From assembly GCA_045660445.1 (NCBI GenBank), contig JAZRDR010000008.1, positions 1-64,000 on the forward strand: a DNA stretch of 64,000 nt. The letters run 5' to 3'. Both the position numbers and the translations under genes were made by a program. Shown here one piece after another: positions 1 through 8,112 of the stretch. This stretch comes from Faeciplasma sp045660445. GTDB taxonomy: Bacteria; Bacillota; Clostridia; Oscillospirales; Ruminococcaceae. The number at the start of each line of letters is the position of its first letter. Position 1 is the stretch's first letter. The notes under the pieces were generated by a model that searched no databases, was not told the origin of the DNA, and saw only the letters and a program-made list of their open reading frames with translations.

Positions 1-125
1 GTTTCCCAGTTACCAGCCTTGAAGAACATAAGATCTTCAGTGTAGATAACTTCTTCTGCTGCAACAGCAACTGTTAAGGACAATACCATAACAAGTGCCA
101 ATGCAATTGACAATAATTTTTTCAT
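1..125 (-). CDS. Secreted protein, N-terminal fragment (gene runs off the left edge)
   Basis: Only about 41 codons are visible. The start ATG (123-125) has a strong GGAGGA ribosome site at 131-136. The product begins MKKLLSIALALVMVLSLTVA, a classic Sec signal peptide with an AxA-type cleavage region just after it. The mature part starts with acidic residues (AEEVIYTEDL). No catalytic domain is visible in the fragment. It lies downstream of two secreted xylanases on the same strand but behind a terminator, so it is probably a separate unit. A secreted carbohydrate-active or carbohydrate-binding protein is plausible from context only. Confidence 0.75.
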   Translation of the reverse strand, partial: MKKLLSIALALVMVLSLTVAVAAEEVIYTEDLMFFKAGNWE

Positions 126-270
126 ATTTTTCCTCCTAAAAGCTTTTAGCGGTTATTTATAACCAAGTTTATTATAAACTATATTCATCATTTTGTCAAT
201 ATGTTGACCGAAATTGTTAATATTTTAATAAAGCATACAATAACTGGTTCATTTTAATATTCCATACGCC

Positions 271-300
271 AAAAACAGCCCCGAGCTTATGCCCGAGGCT
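271..300 (-). terminator. Rho-independent terminator of the GH10 genes
   Basis: On the minus-strand RNA the arms AGCCUCGGGC and GCUCGGGGCU pair over 10 bp using two G-U wobbles, with an AUAA loop, followed by GUUUUU. Read on the plus strand the two wobbles become C-A mismatches, so the element is strand-specific. It begins 16 nt after the stop codon of the short xylanase. Confidence 0.8.
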
Positions 301-315
301 ATTTTATTTTTACTT

Positions 316-1497
316 TTACTTAAGTGGCAAGGAAATGACTTCCCAATAAGCCGATTTAAGCTTATTTTCACGTGCAATGAGGAATGGATAGTTATCTTGA
401 TCGCCGTTAAGCCAAGAGTTTCCATCATTGATCCCCCAGAACACAACAGAATCCAAAAGTCCCATTTCAGAGTATTCCATCAATAAAGCAAAGAGATCTC
501 TGTAAGTCTGGTTATACTTCTCAATGAATTCCTTGTCGTTGGGATTGCCGTCCCATCCGTTGCAGTTCATATCAAGCTCGGTAACCTCGATAATGAAATC
601 AGGGTTGATTTCACGAAGCCTTACAAGCTTTTCAAGGTTGCTTCTTAAGGTATCGATATTGGTGTCATAACCGATGTGCATCTGAAGTCCTACGCCGTCG
701 ATCGGAACGCCATCCTCGAGCATTTTCTTAACAGCAAGATACATGCTGATAGTCTTCTGCTCGCTCCACTCCATGTTATAATCGTTAATGATGAGTCTTG
801 CATCAGGGTCGGCAGCACGGGCAGAGATGAAAGCCTGTTCGATATAGTCATACTTATCGCCATCGCCGTCATAGTCCCCTACTATCTCGAGCCACTTGGA
901 GAAACGAAGCCCTCCTCCGTCGTTAATAACCTCGTTAACAACATCCCAAGTGTCGATCTTGCCCTTGTAATGAGTTACGATAGTGGTGACGTGCTCTTCG
1001 ATCCTCTTCATAAGCTGTTCGGCAGTTGCAGGCTCGCCGCTGTTGCCGGATTTATAGAAGAACCAATCGGGGCACTGAGAATGCCAAATAAGGGTGTGTC
1101 CGCGGAGGGTTACGTCATATTTTTCGCCAAATTCAACGAACTTGTCAACCTCGTTGAAGTTGTATGTACTCTCATTGGGACGCATAGCATCAGGCTTTGA
1201 AGCATTTTCAAGAACAAAGGTGTTAAACTGCTTCATTATAGATTTGAAATCATCGCTAGATTCATCATTATATAGCCAAGGATTGATAGCGGCACCAACT
1301 CTGAAATAATCCTCGAAAGCTTTATAAAGCGAGGGCGCATTGTCGTCATATGAATACTCGGCAAGCTTCATGGATTTAAGCTCATCCTTAGTATACTGAT
1401 AATTTTCGGTAAGGATAGGTTCTGCACTACTGCATGCTGTTAGCAAAAGCATTACTGCCAGCGCAAGTGCAAAAGCTTTTAACAACTGTTTTTTCAT
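316..1497 (-). CDS. Endo-1,4-beta-xylanase, GH10 lipoprotein (short form)
   Basis: Cleaves internal beta-1,4 bonds of xylan outside the cell while anchored to the membrane. From the ATG at 1497 (GGAG site upstream) the protein is 393 aa. The signal peptide ends in the lipobox LLTAC, with Cys22 as the lipidation site. The rest is one GH10 barrel: RGHTLIWHSQ, acid/base Glu189 in WDVVNE, and nucleophile Glu307 in VTELD. The open frame extends 22 codons further upstream, but that extension has no signal peptide at its start and would overlap the neighbouring xylanase gene. The gene lies 35 nt downstream of a longer GH10 gene with a very similar catalytic domain, so the pair looks like a tandem duplication transcribed together. 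Confidence 0.93.
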   Translation of the reverse strand: MKKQLLKAFALALAVMLLLTACSSAEPILTENYQYTKDELKSMKLAEYSYDDNAPSLYKAFEDYFRVGAAINPWLYNDESSDDFKSIMKQFNTFVLENASKPDAMRPNESTYNFNEVDKFVEFGEKYDVTLRGHTLIWHSQCPDWFFYKSGNSGEPATAEQLMKRIEEHVTTIVTHYKGKIDTWDVVNEVINDGGGLRFSKWLEIVGDYDGDGDKYDYIEQAFISARAADPDARLIINDYNMEWSEQKTISMYLAVKKMLEDGVPIDGVGLQMHIGYDTNIDTLRSNLEKLVRLREINPDFIIEVTELDMNCNGWDGNPNDKEFIEKYNQTYRDLFALLMEYSEMGLLDSVVFWGINDGNSWLNGDQDNYPFLIARENKLKSAYWEVISLPLK

Positions 1498-1532
1498 AGT
1501 GATTCTCCGTTCCAAGTTAAATGTATATGTTA

Positions 1533-3677
1533 TCACTCGAGAGCGAGCGAAATAACCTCCCAATAAGTGCTCTTAATTTGGTTGTCGCGAGCGATGAGGA
1601 AGGGATGGTTTGTTCTTCCGTCGCTGTTAAGCCAAGAGTTACCGTCATTGATACCCCAGAAGATAATAGTATCGATGAAGCCCTTTTCGGAATATTCCAT
1701 GAAGAGCTTGAAAGCATCAACATATGTCTTGTTATACTGCTTCATGAAGCTATCTGTAAGATTGACAGTCTTAGCATTGTCGTTCCAAACGAAGCAGGAC
1801 ATATCCATTTCGGTGATTTCAATGGTGAAGTTGGGATTGTATTTTTTAAGTCCTTCAAGGATCTGAAGGTTTCTTCTTAACTGGTTAATATCGGTGTTAT
1901 ATGCAATGTGCATCTGAAGTCCGACACCGTCGACCTGAATGCCCTCTTGAAGCATCGACTTCACAAGGTTAAATACGCCCTGAGTTTTTGCAGTGCTCCA
2001 TTCAAGGTTATAGTCGTTGATGATGAGGCGCGCGTTGGGATCGGCAGCAGATGCAGCCTTGAAAGCGGCTTCGATATAGTCATATTCATCACCGTCTTTA
2101 TCATAGTCCCCTACTATCTCGAGCCACTTGGAATCACGCAATGTGCCGTCATCGTTGAACACTTCGTTGACAACGTCCCAAGTGTCGATCTTGCCCTTAT
2201 ATCGAGAAACGATGGTGGTTACGTGCTTGTCGATTCTGTCAAGAAGCTGTTTTGCAGTTGCAGCTTGGCCGCTTGTTCCCGACTTGTAGAAGAACCAATC
2301 AGGACACTGAGAGTGCCAAACAAGGGTGTGGCCGCGAAGCGTTACGCCATACTTTTCACCAAACTGAACAAATTTATCGACGTTTGTGAAGTTATACTGA
2401 TTTTCGGAAGGATGCATAGCATCAGGCTTGGATTCGTTTTCGAGAGTGAAAGCATTAAACTGCTTCATCATCGATTTGAAATCGTTAGAATTGGTGTTGT
2501 TTAAATACCAAGTGTTGATGCAAGCGCCAACATTAAAGTAATCCTTAAAAGCTTCGTATAATGAAGGAGCCGCAGTTTCGTAAGATGTTTTTGCTTTCTT
2601 CATTGCACTAAGTTCAGACTTCTTGTATTCGTAATCGGTTCCGTAAAGCTGAGCTGCAAGACCTTCAGCCTTTGTGCCGTTATCCTTTTCAGGCGAAGTG
2701 TATGCCGGCTGATATTCGCCGCAGGTGATGGTTACGGTGTAATCAAACTTAACTGCGCCAACGCTTGAGCTAAAAGCATAAGGGTTAAGGATAATGGCAT
2801 TTACTCCGTCGGGAATATCGCTGGAGATCTTGATAGTTTTAGTATCGAACTGAACGGTTGCTTCAGCACCGCCGTCACCTCGTGAATTGAAGTGAAGCTC
2901 GCAATGAGGCTTCTTGCCGTTCCAGCAAGGATCGATATTTGATGCCGTCAAAGTTATCTCGATGGAAGTTATGTATTCAAGCGGAACAGCAGATTCGATG
3001 ACCGAGGTTATATCAGGAAAATGTGTTCCCCAGCAGCTCTCAACATTGCCTGTGACAGAATTTGGCTTGCAGGCTGTATCATAATCGTTATCTAAGAACT
3101 CGCTTGAGAAGCTTCCCGAGACAGTGTATGTTCCGTCCTTGGGTTTGGTTGTTTCTTCGGGTTTTTCGGTTTCTGCGGGCTTAGGTGCTTCGTTGGTAAG
3201 ATAGCTTTCCGAAACGAAGTATTCTCCACCGTCAAATTTAATTCTATACCAGCCGTTTGCAGCCTTACCTGTAATCTGAACCTTTTCGCCTGCATTGAGG
3301 TGACCAACACGCTCGCTGTCAGCATCAGGCTTTGTACGAACGTTTACACTTGATTTAGCGTACATATAAACCTCACCCGAGATATCCTCGACAGCGATGG
3401 TAGCTTCAGTTGTGGTGACAGTTGTAGCCTCGGTAGTAGTCGTGGTGGCCTCGGTCGTGGTAGCTTCAGTTGTGGTTGTGGTAGCCTCTGTCGTGGTGGG
3501 TTCGGTAGTGGTGACCTCTGGTGTTGTGGTGGTCGCTTCGGTAGTCACTTCAGGTGTGGTAGACGTTGAAGGAGTTTCTACCTCTTCATTGGGTTTTTGA
3601 GGGGCACAAGCGGTCAATGAAAGAATTAAAACCGCAAGCGCCATGATGAGCGACAGTGTTCTCAGTAAATGATTCAT
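1533..3677 (-). CDS. Multidomain GH10 endo-xylanase lipoprotein (SH3b + beta-sandwich + GH10)
   Basis: 714 aa. Signal peptide with lipobox LTAC (Cys24), then a Thr/Glu-rich linker (about 36-93), a bacterial SH3 domain (about 102-161, with the NVRTKP and GWYRIKF motifs typical of SH3_3), a second short linker, a beta-rich domain (about 182-320) that looks like a carbohydrate-binding module of unknown family, and a GH10 catalytic domain (about 345-714). Acid/base is Glu505 in WDVVNE and nucleophile Glu623 in ITEMD. The SH3b domain suggests attachment to the peptidoglycan layer in addition to the lipid anchor. The start ATG follows GGAGGATCACT. First gene of a two-xylanase unit; the shorter paralogue follows after 35 nt. 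Confidence 0.93.
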   Translation of the reverse strand: MNHLLRTLSLIMALAVLILSLTACAPQKPNEEVETPSTSTTPEVTTEATTTTPEVTTTEPTTTEATTTTTEATTTEATTTTTEATTVTTTEATIAVEDISGEVYMYAKSSVNVRTKPDADSERVGHLNAGEKVQITGKAANGWYRIKFDGGEYFVSESYLTNEAPKPAETEKPEETTKPKDGTYTVSGSFSSEFLDNDYDTACKPNSVTGNVESCWGTHFPDITSVIESAVPLEYITSIEITLTASNIDPCWNGKKPHCELHFNSRGDGGAEATVQFDTKTIKISSDIPDGVNAIILNPYAFSSSVGAVKFDYTVTITCGEYQPAYTSPEKDNGTKAEGLAAQLYGTDYEYKKSELSAMKKAKTSYETAAPSLYEAFKDYFNVGACINTWYLNNTNSNDFKSMMKQFNAFTLENESKPDAMHPSENQYNFTNVDKFVQFGEKYGVTLRGHTLVWHSQCPDWFFYKSGTSGQAATAKQLLDRIDKHVTTIVSRYKGKIDTWDVVNEVFNDDGTLRDSKWLEIVGDYDKDGDEYDYIEAAFKAASAADPNARLIINDYNLEWSTAKTQGVFNLVKSMLQEGIQVDGVGLQMHIAYNTDINQLRRNLQILEGLKKYNPNFTIEITEMDMSCFVWNDNAKTVNLTDSFMKQYNKTYVDAFKLFMEYSEKGFIDTIIFWGINDGNSWLNSDGRTNHPFLIARDNQIKSTYWEVISLALE
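3399..3572 (-). repeat. Degenerate Thr/Glu-codon low-complexity tract inside the xylanase gene
   Basis: Encodes the TTTEATTT-type linker (about residues 36-93) of the long xylanase. On the plus strand it reads as repeated GTGGT(A/C)GCCTC units and opens a spurious Val/Ser-rich frame. Similar short T-rich linkers occur in the PASTA protein and the DUF4015 protein, so this is the usual extracellular linker style of this organism and not a mobile repeat. Confidence 0.8.
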
Positions 3678-3739
3678 AGTGATCCTCCGATCATGAAATT
3701 ATGATTATATTTAAACATATATACTTAACACAAGTCAAG

Positions 3740-4876
3740 CTAAATCTTGCCTCCCGAGGCTTTGTAATCCATCAGCAATTCTACAACACGGTAATAGCTC
3801 ATTATTCCGTCGGGAACATCGTTAAGCTTTAGAGTGGCATCGGTTAAAGCTTCAGATACAGCCTCGACCGTTTCAGTGGGGATGATCTCTTTTTCCTCAT
3901 TGACTTCCCAATAATCAGCAGTAAAGGATGCGATATCGTTAGACCAAACTATCGACGGAACGATTGATATAATGCGGATATACTCCTCTTCATAATCTGT
4001 GCCGACGAGATTTTTTGCATCAGCATAAAGATAATAAAGTGCGTCTAAATATCCGCTGTATTTAACAGCATCGTCGTTTGATGAGAAGCATGCAAGCATT
4101 GAAATGAAGTTGGCCTCATCCTCTTGAATTATTCCCTTCAAATGTGCAAGCTCGTGACACAGGGTCGAGGGTTTTGCAATATCCTGTGTATCTTGGTTAT
4201 ATGTAGCTTCCATTGTGAATGGGATATATAAACCTATAACACCCTCTTGCGACATAAAGAATGAGTTATATATCGGCTTTGGAGTTGGATAATATCCTGA
4301 GAGCTGAGAATAGCTTGATGATATGTTTTTCATAGCACTAATGCACTCGTCGCGATAATCCCCCTCTAATTCGATATAGCCGTCAGCATTTCGGGGGAAA
4401 TTGTCGCTTAAGTCGGCAACTTGGTTGGCAACATCCTCTAGCACGTCAAGCAAAAGCTCTTCAGTATGCTCGGTTTCTTTGAAATAGCGTGAGGAAAAAG
4501 TCGAACACTGATACATTATAAAGCAATTAAGGGTTTCGGTGACGAGGATGTATAAAAGCACCCACAGAACGAATTTCAAGGCGAACTTCCCTGCCCTTTT
4601 GCGTGCAGGTTTGTTCTTGCGTTTTTTTATCGCAAAGATTATAAGTGACGGGATTCCGAGTAAAACGATAGCTATTCCCAAAATTACAAGCCACTCACCC
4701 AAAGCGAACGGGAAGATTCCCGAAAGCCACATTAAAGGAAGCGAGATTATTGGGAAAATGTTTTGAACATAAAAATCGGAGAAAGGCTCGCTTATTCGGG
4801 CGATGATGTTTAAAAGTATCACCGCAGCGAAGCTGATTATTAAGATCAGATTAGATATTTTTAGCTTTTTAGTCAT
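3740..4876 (-). CDS. DUF3810 family membrane protein with gluzincin-like zinc motif
   Basis: 378 aa. Three hydrophobic segments in the first about 120 residues are followed by an extracytoplasmic domain carrying HELAH (His241, Glu242, His245) and a downstream acidic stretch (EDEAN, about 252-256) that could give the third zinc ligand. This layout matches DUF3810, a family of predicted membrane-bound zinc metallopeptidases with no assigned substrate. The start overlaps the end of the upstream CDF transporter gene by 8 nt, which suggests coupled translation. Peptidase activity is inferred from the motif only. Confidence 0.85.
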   Translation of the reverse strand: MTKKLKISNLILIISFAAVILLNIIARISEPFSDFYVQNIFPIISLPLMWLSGIFPFALGEWLVILGIAIVLLGIPSLIIFAIKKRKNKPARKRAGKFALKFVLWVLLYILVTETLNCFIMYQCSTFSSRYFKETEHTEELLLDVLEDVANQVADLSDNFPRNADGYIELEGDYRDECISAMKNISSSYSQLSGYYPTPKPIYNSFFMSQEGVIGLYIPFTMEATYNQDTQDIAKPSTLCHELAHLKGIIQEDEANFISMLACFSSNDDAVKYSGYLDALYYLYADAKNLVGTDYEEEYIRIISIVPSIVWSNDIASFTADYWEVNEEKEIIPTETVEAVSEALTDATLKLNDVPDGIMSYYRVVELLMDYKASGGKI

Positions 4877-6032
4877 GATGATTCATATTTTTATCGACAG
4901 TGATGACAAAGAAATATTCGCCATCGCTTGGATAGTTTTCATATAGATTCCTTCGCAAGTCATCAAGATCGACGGGAGCTTCTGCCGACTCGACAATGTC
5001 GAAAAGGACGTTTGTATGAGTGGGGCCGTCAACGATTCTGAAATCGTGGAAGCTAAGCTCGCTGCTATACTCGCTTATAACTGATTTCGTTATTTCATAA
5101 AGCTGTTTACGGACGGGGTTGGAATAGTCGATAGGATCCATGTGGATAGTAAGTATAACGCCAAGTTCATGGTGAACCAAACGTTCAAGATTGTCGATCT
5201 CGTCGTGAACGGTTACTATATCCTTTGAAGCGTCAACCTCGACATGACAGGAAGCGAAGTTTGCGCCCACACCGTAGTTATGAATGATAAGGTCGTGGAT
5301 TCCGTTAACATATTCGCCGGAACAAACAAGCTCGGTTATAGAATCGACAAGTTCTTTTGAAGGCGGGATGCCGAGCATGGGATCTATCGTTTCCTTGACC
5401 ATTTTAAGTGATGAATAGACCAAGAAAAGGGATACCAAAAGGCCTACATATCCGTCGATATTGATCTTGAAGATGCCCATTACGATAACGCTGAGAAGGA
5501 CGGACGAAGTTGAGATAACGTCGTTTCTTGAATCAAGCGCTGCGGCACGGATAGCCTCAGAATCAATGGCTTTGGCAAAGTCGAGATAGGTGAACATTTG
5601 AATGAGCTTTAAAAGGATGGCTGCTATAAGAGTTGCATAAGTCTTCCAATTAATTAGTAGCTCTTCGGGTGTGATTATTTTATCTATTGAGCTTTTTGCG
5701 AATAAAACACCAATTGCAAGCACTAAAAGAGCAACCAAAAGTGCGGTTATCTGCTCGAATCTTGCATGACCGTAAGGATGGTCTTTATCGGCAGGCTTGC
5801 TGGATATTTTAAAGCCGAGCATTGTTAAAACTGATGAGCCAACATCCATAAGGTTGTTAACGCCATCGGCAATTATGGTGATAGAATGCGAAACGAGCCC
5901 AATGATGAGCTTTATTAGAAACAGCACGACATTTGTGAAAATTCCGAAGATGCCGGAAACCGTGCCATAGCGCTCGCGGACTTTGGGATCAGTAACGTTT
6001 TGATAATCCTTAATTAAAAGCTTTTTTAGCAT
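4869..6032 (-). CDS. Cation diffusion facilitator (CDF) family metal exporter
   Basis: Exports a divalent metal ion in exchange for protons. The start chosen is MLKKLLIKDYQN at 6032; the frame runs 20 codons further upstream without a typical N-terminus. About 387 aa with the CDF N-terminal transmembrane core, the HPYGHARFE loop, and a cytoplasmic C-terminal dimerisation domain (from about residue 210) containing VHHELGVILTIHMDP. The metal site in helix 2 reads NNLMD (NxxxD) and helix 5 reads DSRND (DxxxD). Zinc exporters normally have a His in the second motif, so an acidic/Asn site points to manganese or iron. Co-transcribed with the DUF3810 gene (8-nt overlap). Confidence 0.9.
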   Translation of the reverse strand: MLKKLLIKDYQNVTDPKVRERYGTVSGIFGIFTNVVLFLIKLIIGLVSHSITIIADGVNNLMDVGSSVLTMLGFKISSKPADKDHPYGHARFEQITALLVALLVLAIGVLFAKSSIDKIITPEELLINWKTYATLIAAILLKLIQMFTYLDFAKAIDSEAIRAAALDSRNDVISTSSVLLSVIVMGIFKINIDGYVGLLVSLFLVYSSLKMVKETIDPMLGIPPSKELVDSITELVCSGEYVNGIHDLIIHNYGVGANFASCHVEVDASKDIVTVHDEIDNLERLVHHELGVILTIHMDPIDYSNPVRKQLYEITKSVISEYSSELSFHDFRIVDGPTHTNVLFDIVESAEAPVDLDDLRRNLYENYPSDGEYFFVITVDKNMNHHD

Positions 6033-6121
6033 GGAAAAGTCTTCTTTCAATATAGTATAAATTAAGTATATCATACAGACAAAATATTTCAAGGTGCAGA
6101 ATTTGCTAAATCACTTTTTGC

Positions 6122-6152
6122 AATAAAAAAGCTCCCAAACAAGGGAGCTTTT
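6122..6152 (-). terminator. Terminator of the pcrA-to-ywaF operon
   Basis: Perfect hairpin AAAAGCTCCC / GGGAGCTTTT with a six-base loop, followed on the minus strand by a run of T. It starts 6 nt after the YwaF-family stop codon and precedes the CDF gene. Confidence 0.85.
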
Positions 6153-6157
6153 AGAGG

Positions 6158-6898
6158 TTACTGGGCTTTCTTCTTTTTCTTATCGATAATATGCCAAGGA
6201 AGGATCAAAAGTGCCATTAATCCGCCCAAAATTGCGGCACACGGGAAGATATACCACGGGTCACCCAAAACCTCCGGCAGGAATTCAAAGGGTGTATCTC
6301 GTGCACCGTTTAAGAATACAAAGTCGGTATCAAGAGCTTTGTTTAAGAAGTATATCGGCACACAATAGATAAGCACTGCGGCATATGACCACTTGAAGTA
6401 TTTATATGTAGGACGATTTCCGTTGATAACAAGAAGGATCGGGAAAAGGATCAAACAGATATGCACAGTATAGGAGTGAAGGTGCATAGCATTCAAAAAA
6501 GGAAGCTTAGTCCACGTTGGAGTTAAAAGAGCCATTGAAGCTCCGGGTATGCCAAGAGCATAAAGGATCTGCGGAATGACTTTGTTTTTTGTAAAGAGGT
6601 AAACAAATGAAATGAGAAGATTTATTCCGCAGATGTGGAAAGGAAGATAATCAACTTCCCATTCGCCCACTGCTAAGCAAAAAACATCTTTAAAAAGCTC
6701 GTTAGCTAAAAGAGAGCATCCAACGATGCAGATCATTCGCCATCTGCCCTTTTCTCCAAGACGCTTGAAAAGAAGCGCCAATCCGACAATTATTAAAATT
6801 GCCGCTAAAATGGATGAAATGTGGAACAGTCCAAAAAGTTTAAATCCAACACCTTCGGGGATGCTATCTTTTGTATACCAAAAATATTCAAAATTCAT
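6158..6898 (-). CDS. YwaF/TIGR02206 family integral membrane protein
   Basis: 246 aa with about seven transmembrane helices. The WEVDYLPFHICGINLL segment and the GIPGASMALLTP segment match the YwaF (TIGR02206) family of conserved membrane proteins, whose biochemical role is unknown. Last gene of a compact operon: it follows the HD nucleotidase gene by 24 nt and is closed by a terminator. The C-terminus is lysine-rich and cytoplasmic. Confidence 0.8.
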   Translation of the reverse strand: MNFEYFWYTKDSIPEGVGFKLFGLFHISSILAAILIIVGLALLFKRLGEKGRWRMICIVGCSLLANELFKDVFCLAVGEWEVDYLPFHICGINLLISFVYLFTKNKVIPQILYALGIPGASMALLTPTWTKLPFLNAMHLHSYTVHICLILFPILLVINGNRPTYKYFKWSYAAVLIYCVPIYFLNKALDTDFVFLNGARDTPFEFLPEVLGDPWYIFPCAAILGGLMALLILPWHIIDKKKKKAQ

Positions 6899-6922
6899 TG
6901 ATATGTACCTTCTTATAAATTA

Positions 6923-7504
6923 TTACAATTCGTCAATCGTTAAGGAATATGCAGGGAGGAATTCATTTAAGAAAATTTCAACCTCGGGCAGTTGCATTTT
7001 TCTGATTGCATCAAGCGTTTGACGCTCGGCTATGATAAAGTCGCTGTTGCCTGTCTGGCGTTCCTCGATACACTTGATAAGTGCCGAAAGCTTGTCAGCA
7101 GCTTTAACTATTACTCTTATCTGCGGGTCGGAATCATCGAAGATCTCCCGATAGCTTTCACGAAGATCCCCAGGGATTCCAAGCAAAAGCTTTTCGGTTG
7201 CAGCTTTTTCAACATCCTTATAGGCTTCGCTTATTACAGGGCTGTAATATTTAATGGGAGTGGGAAGGTCACCTGTGATAATTTCGGGAACATCGTGATA
7301 GAGAGCGATCATTACAGCCTTGCCGGAATCGATATTCCCGCCAAGACGTTTATTTTTGATCTCGCAAAGAAGGTGTGCGATTATTGCAACCTCTAAAGAA
7401 TGCTCTGCGATGTTTTCTTTTCTGGTGTTTCTCATCAAACCCCAACGGTTAATGTATTTCATTCGCGAGGTTAGGGCGAAAAAATTGTTGTTTTGAACAC
7501 TCAC
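6923..7504 (-). CDS. HD-domain 5'-deoxynucleotidase (YfbR-like)
   Basis: 193 aa. N-terminal RWGLMRNTRKENIAEHSLEV, the HD pair in ALYHDVPE (about 68-69), the TGDLPTPIKY segment and a later AADKLSAL segment are the signature of YfbR-type metal-dependent 5'-nucleotidases, which dephosphorylate deoxynucleoside monophosphates. The start is GTG, overlapping the TGA stop of the DUF4364 gene by 4 nt, so translation is coupled. Family membership is clear; substrate preference is inferred. Confidence 0.87.
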   Translation of the reverse strand: MSVQNNNFFALTSRMKYINRWGLMRNTRKENIAEHSLEVAIIAHLLCEIKNKRLGGNIDSGKAVMIALYHDVPEIITGDLPTPIKYYSPVISEAYKDVEKAATEKLLLGIPGDLRESYREIFDDSDPQIRVIVKAADKLSALIKCIEERQTGNSDFIIAERQTLDAIRKMQLPEVEIFLNEFLPAYSLTIDEL

Positions 7505-8094
7505 AGCTCGTCAACCTCCTTGGGATCGGGCGTATATTCCTCGTTAGATACGGCAAAGTCAAGGATCTTTCCATAAAAATCAGAGGGGTTAAGCATTATC
7601 TTGTCAGCAAGCATATTGGCTTGTTCCTTGTCAGGAGCAAAAAGTTTGAGATCCATCAATACCATTCCCCCATCTGTGCAGAGGCAATTTACAGCATATC
7701 CGCGGTTTTGCTCGACGACTGAAACTTTAACGTCGCGATCGTTTTTAAGCTTAGCAAAGAACTTAAGCCCCGAAGACAGAATGCGTTCGCGGAAGGATCT
7801 GGGGACGATCTTCTTAAAGTCGTCAGCTCCCGCCTTCGCGATGGGAGACAAAACATAATACTCCTCGCCGTCGCGGACTTCGAGTGTTATCGTGCCCGAC
7901 TCGAGCATTTGGTTCATTGCCTCCATAAAGACAAAGTAATTCAATACACCGTCATTAGTTGCAATCTCTGTGAGCTGATCGGGGGTGATGGGACGGTTGA
8001 TCTGCCTTAGGAAATAGCAAATGAGTATCTTAACAGCGTAAGTGTCTGTAAGATTGAGCATATTCGGTGTAATGTATTTATCAAAATTGGCCAT
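7501..8094 (-). CDS. DUF4364 family protein
   Basis: 197 aa. The N-terminal half has a winged-helix appearance (ILICYFLRQINRPITPDQL) and the C-terminal half is alpha/beta without recognisable catalytic residues. It matches DUF4364, a clostridial family of unknown function often found near DNA-maintenance genes. It lies 18 nt downstream of the EPSP-synthase-like gene and overlaps the HD nucleotidase by 4 nt. A regulatory role is possible from the fold only. Confidence 0.8.
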   Translation of the reverse strand: MANFDKYITPNMLNLTDTYAVKILICYFLRQINRPITPDQLTEIATNDGVLNYFVFMEAMNQMLESGTITLEVRDGEEYYVLSPIAKAGADDFKKIVPRSFRERILSSGLKFFAKLKNDRDVKVSVVEQNRGYAVNCLCTDGGMVLMDLKLFAPDKEQANMLADKIMLNPSDFYGKILDFAVSNEEYTPDPKEVDEL

Positions 8095-8112
8095 ATAATA
8101 ACAAATCCTTAA

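Noticed and set aside
3397..3600. Val/Ser-rich plus-strand frame
   Set aside because: Antisense of the Thr-codon linker in the xylanase gene.
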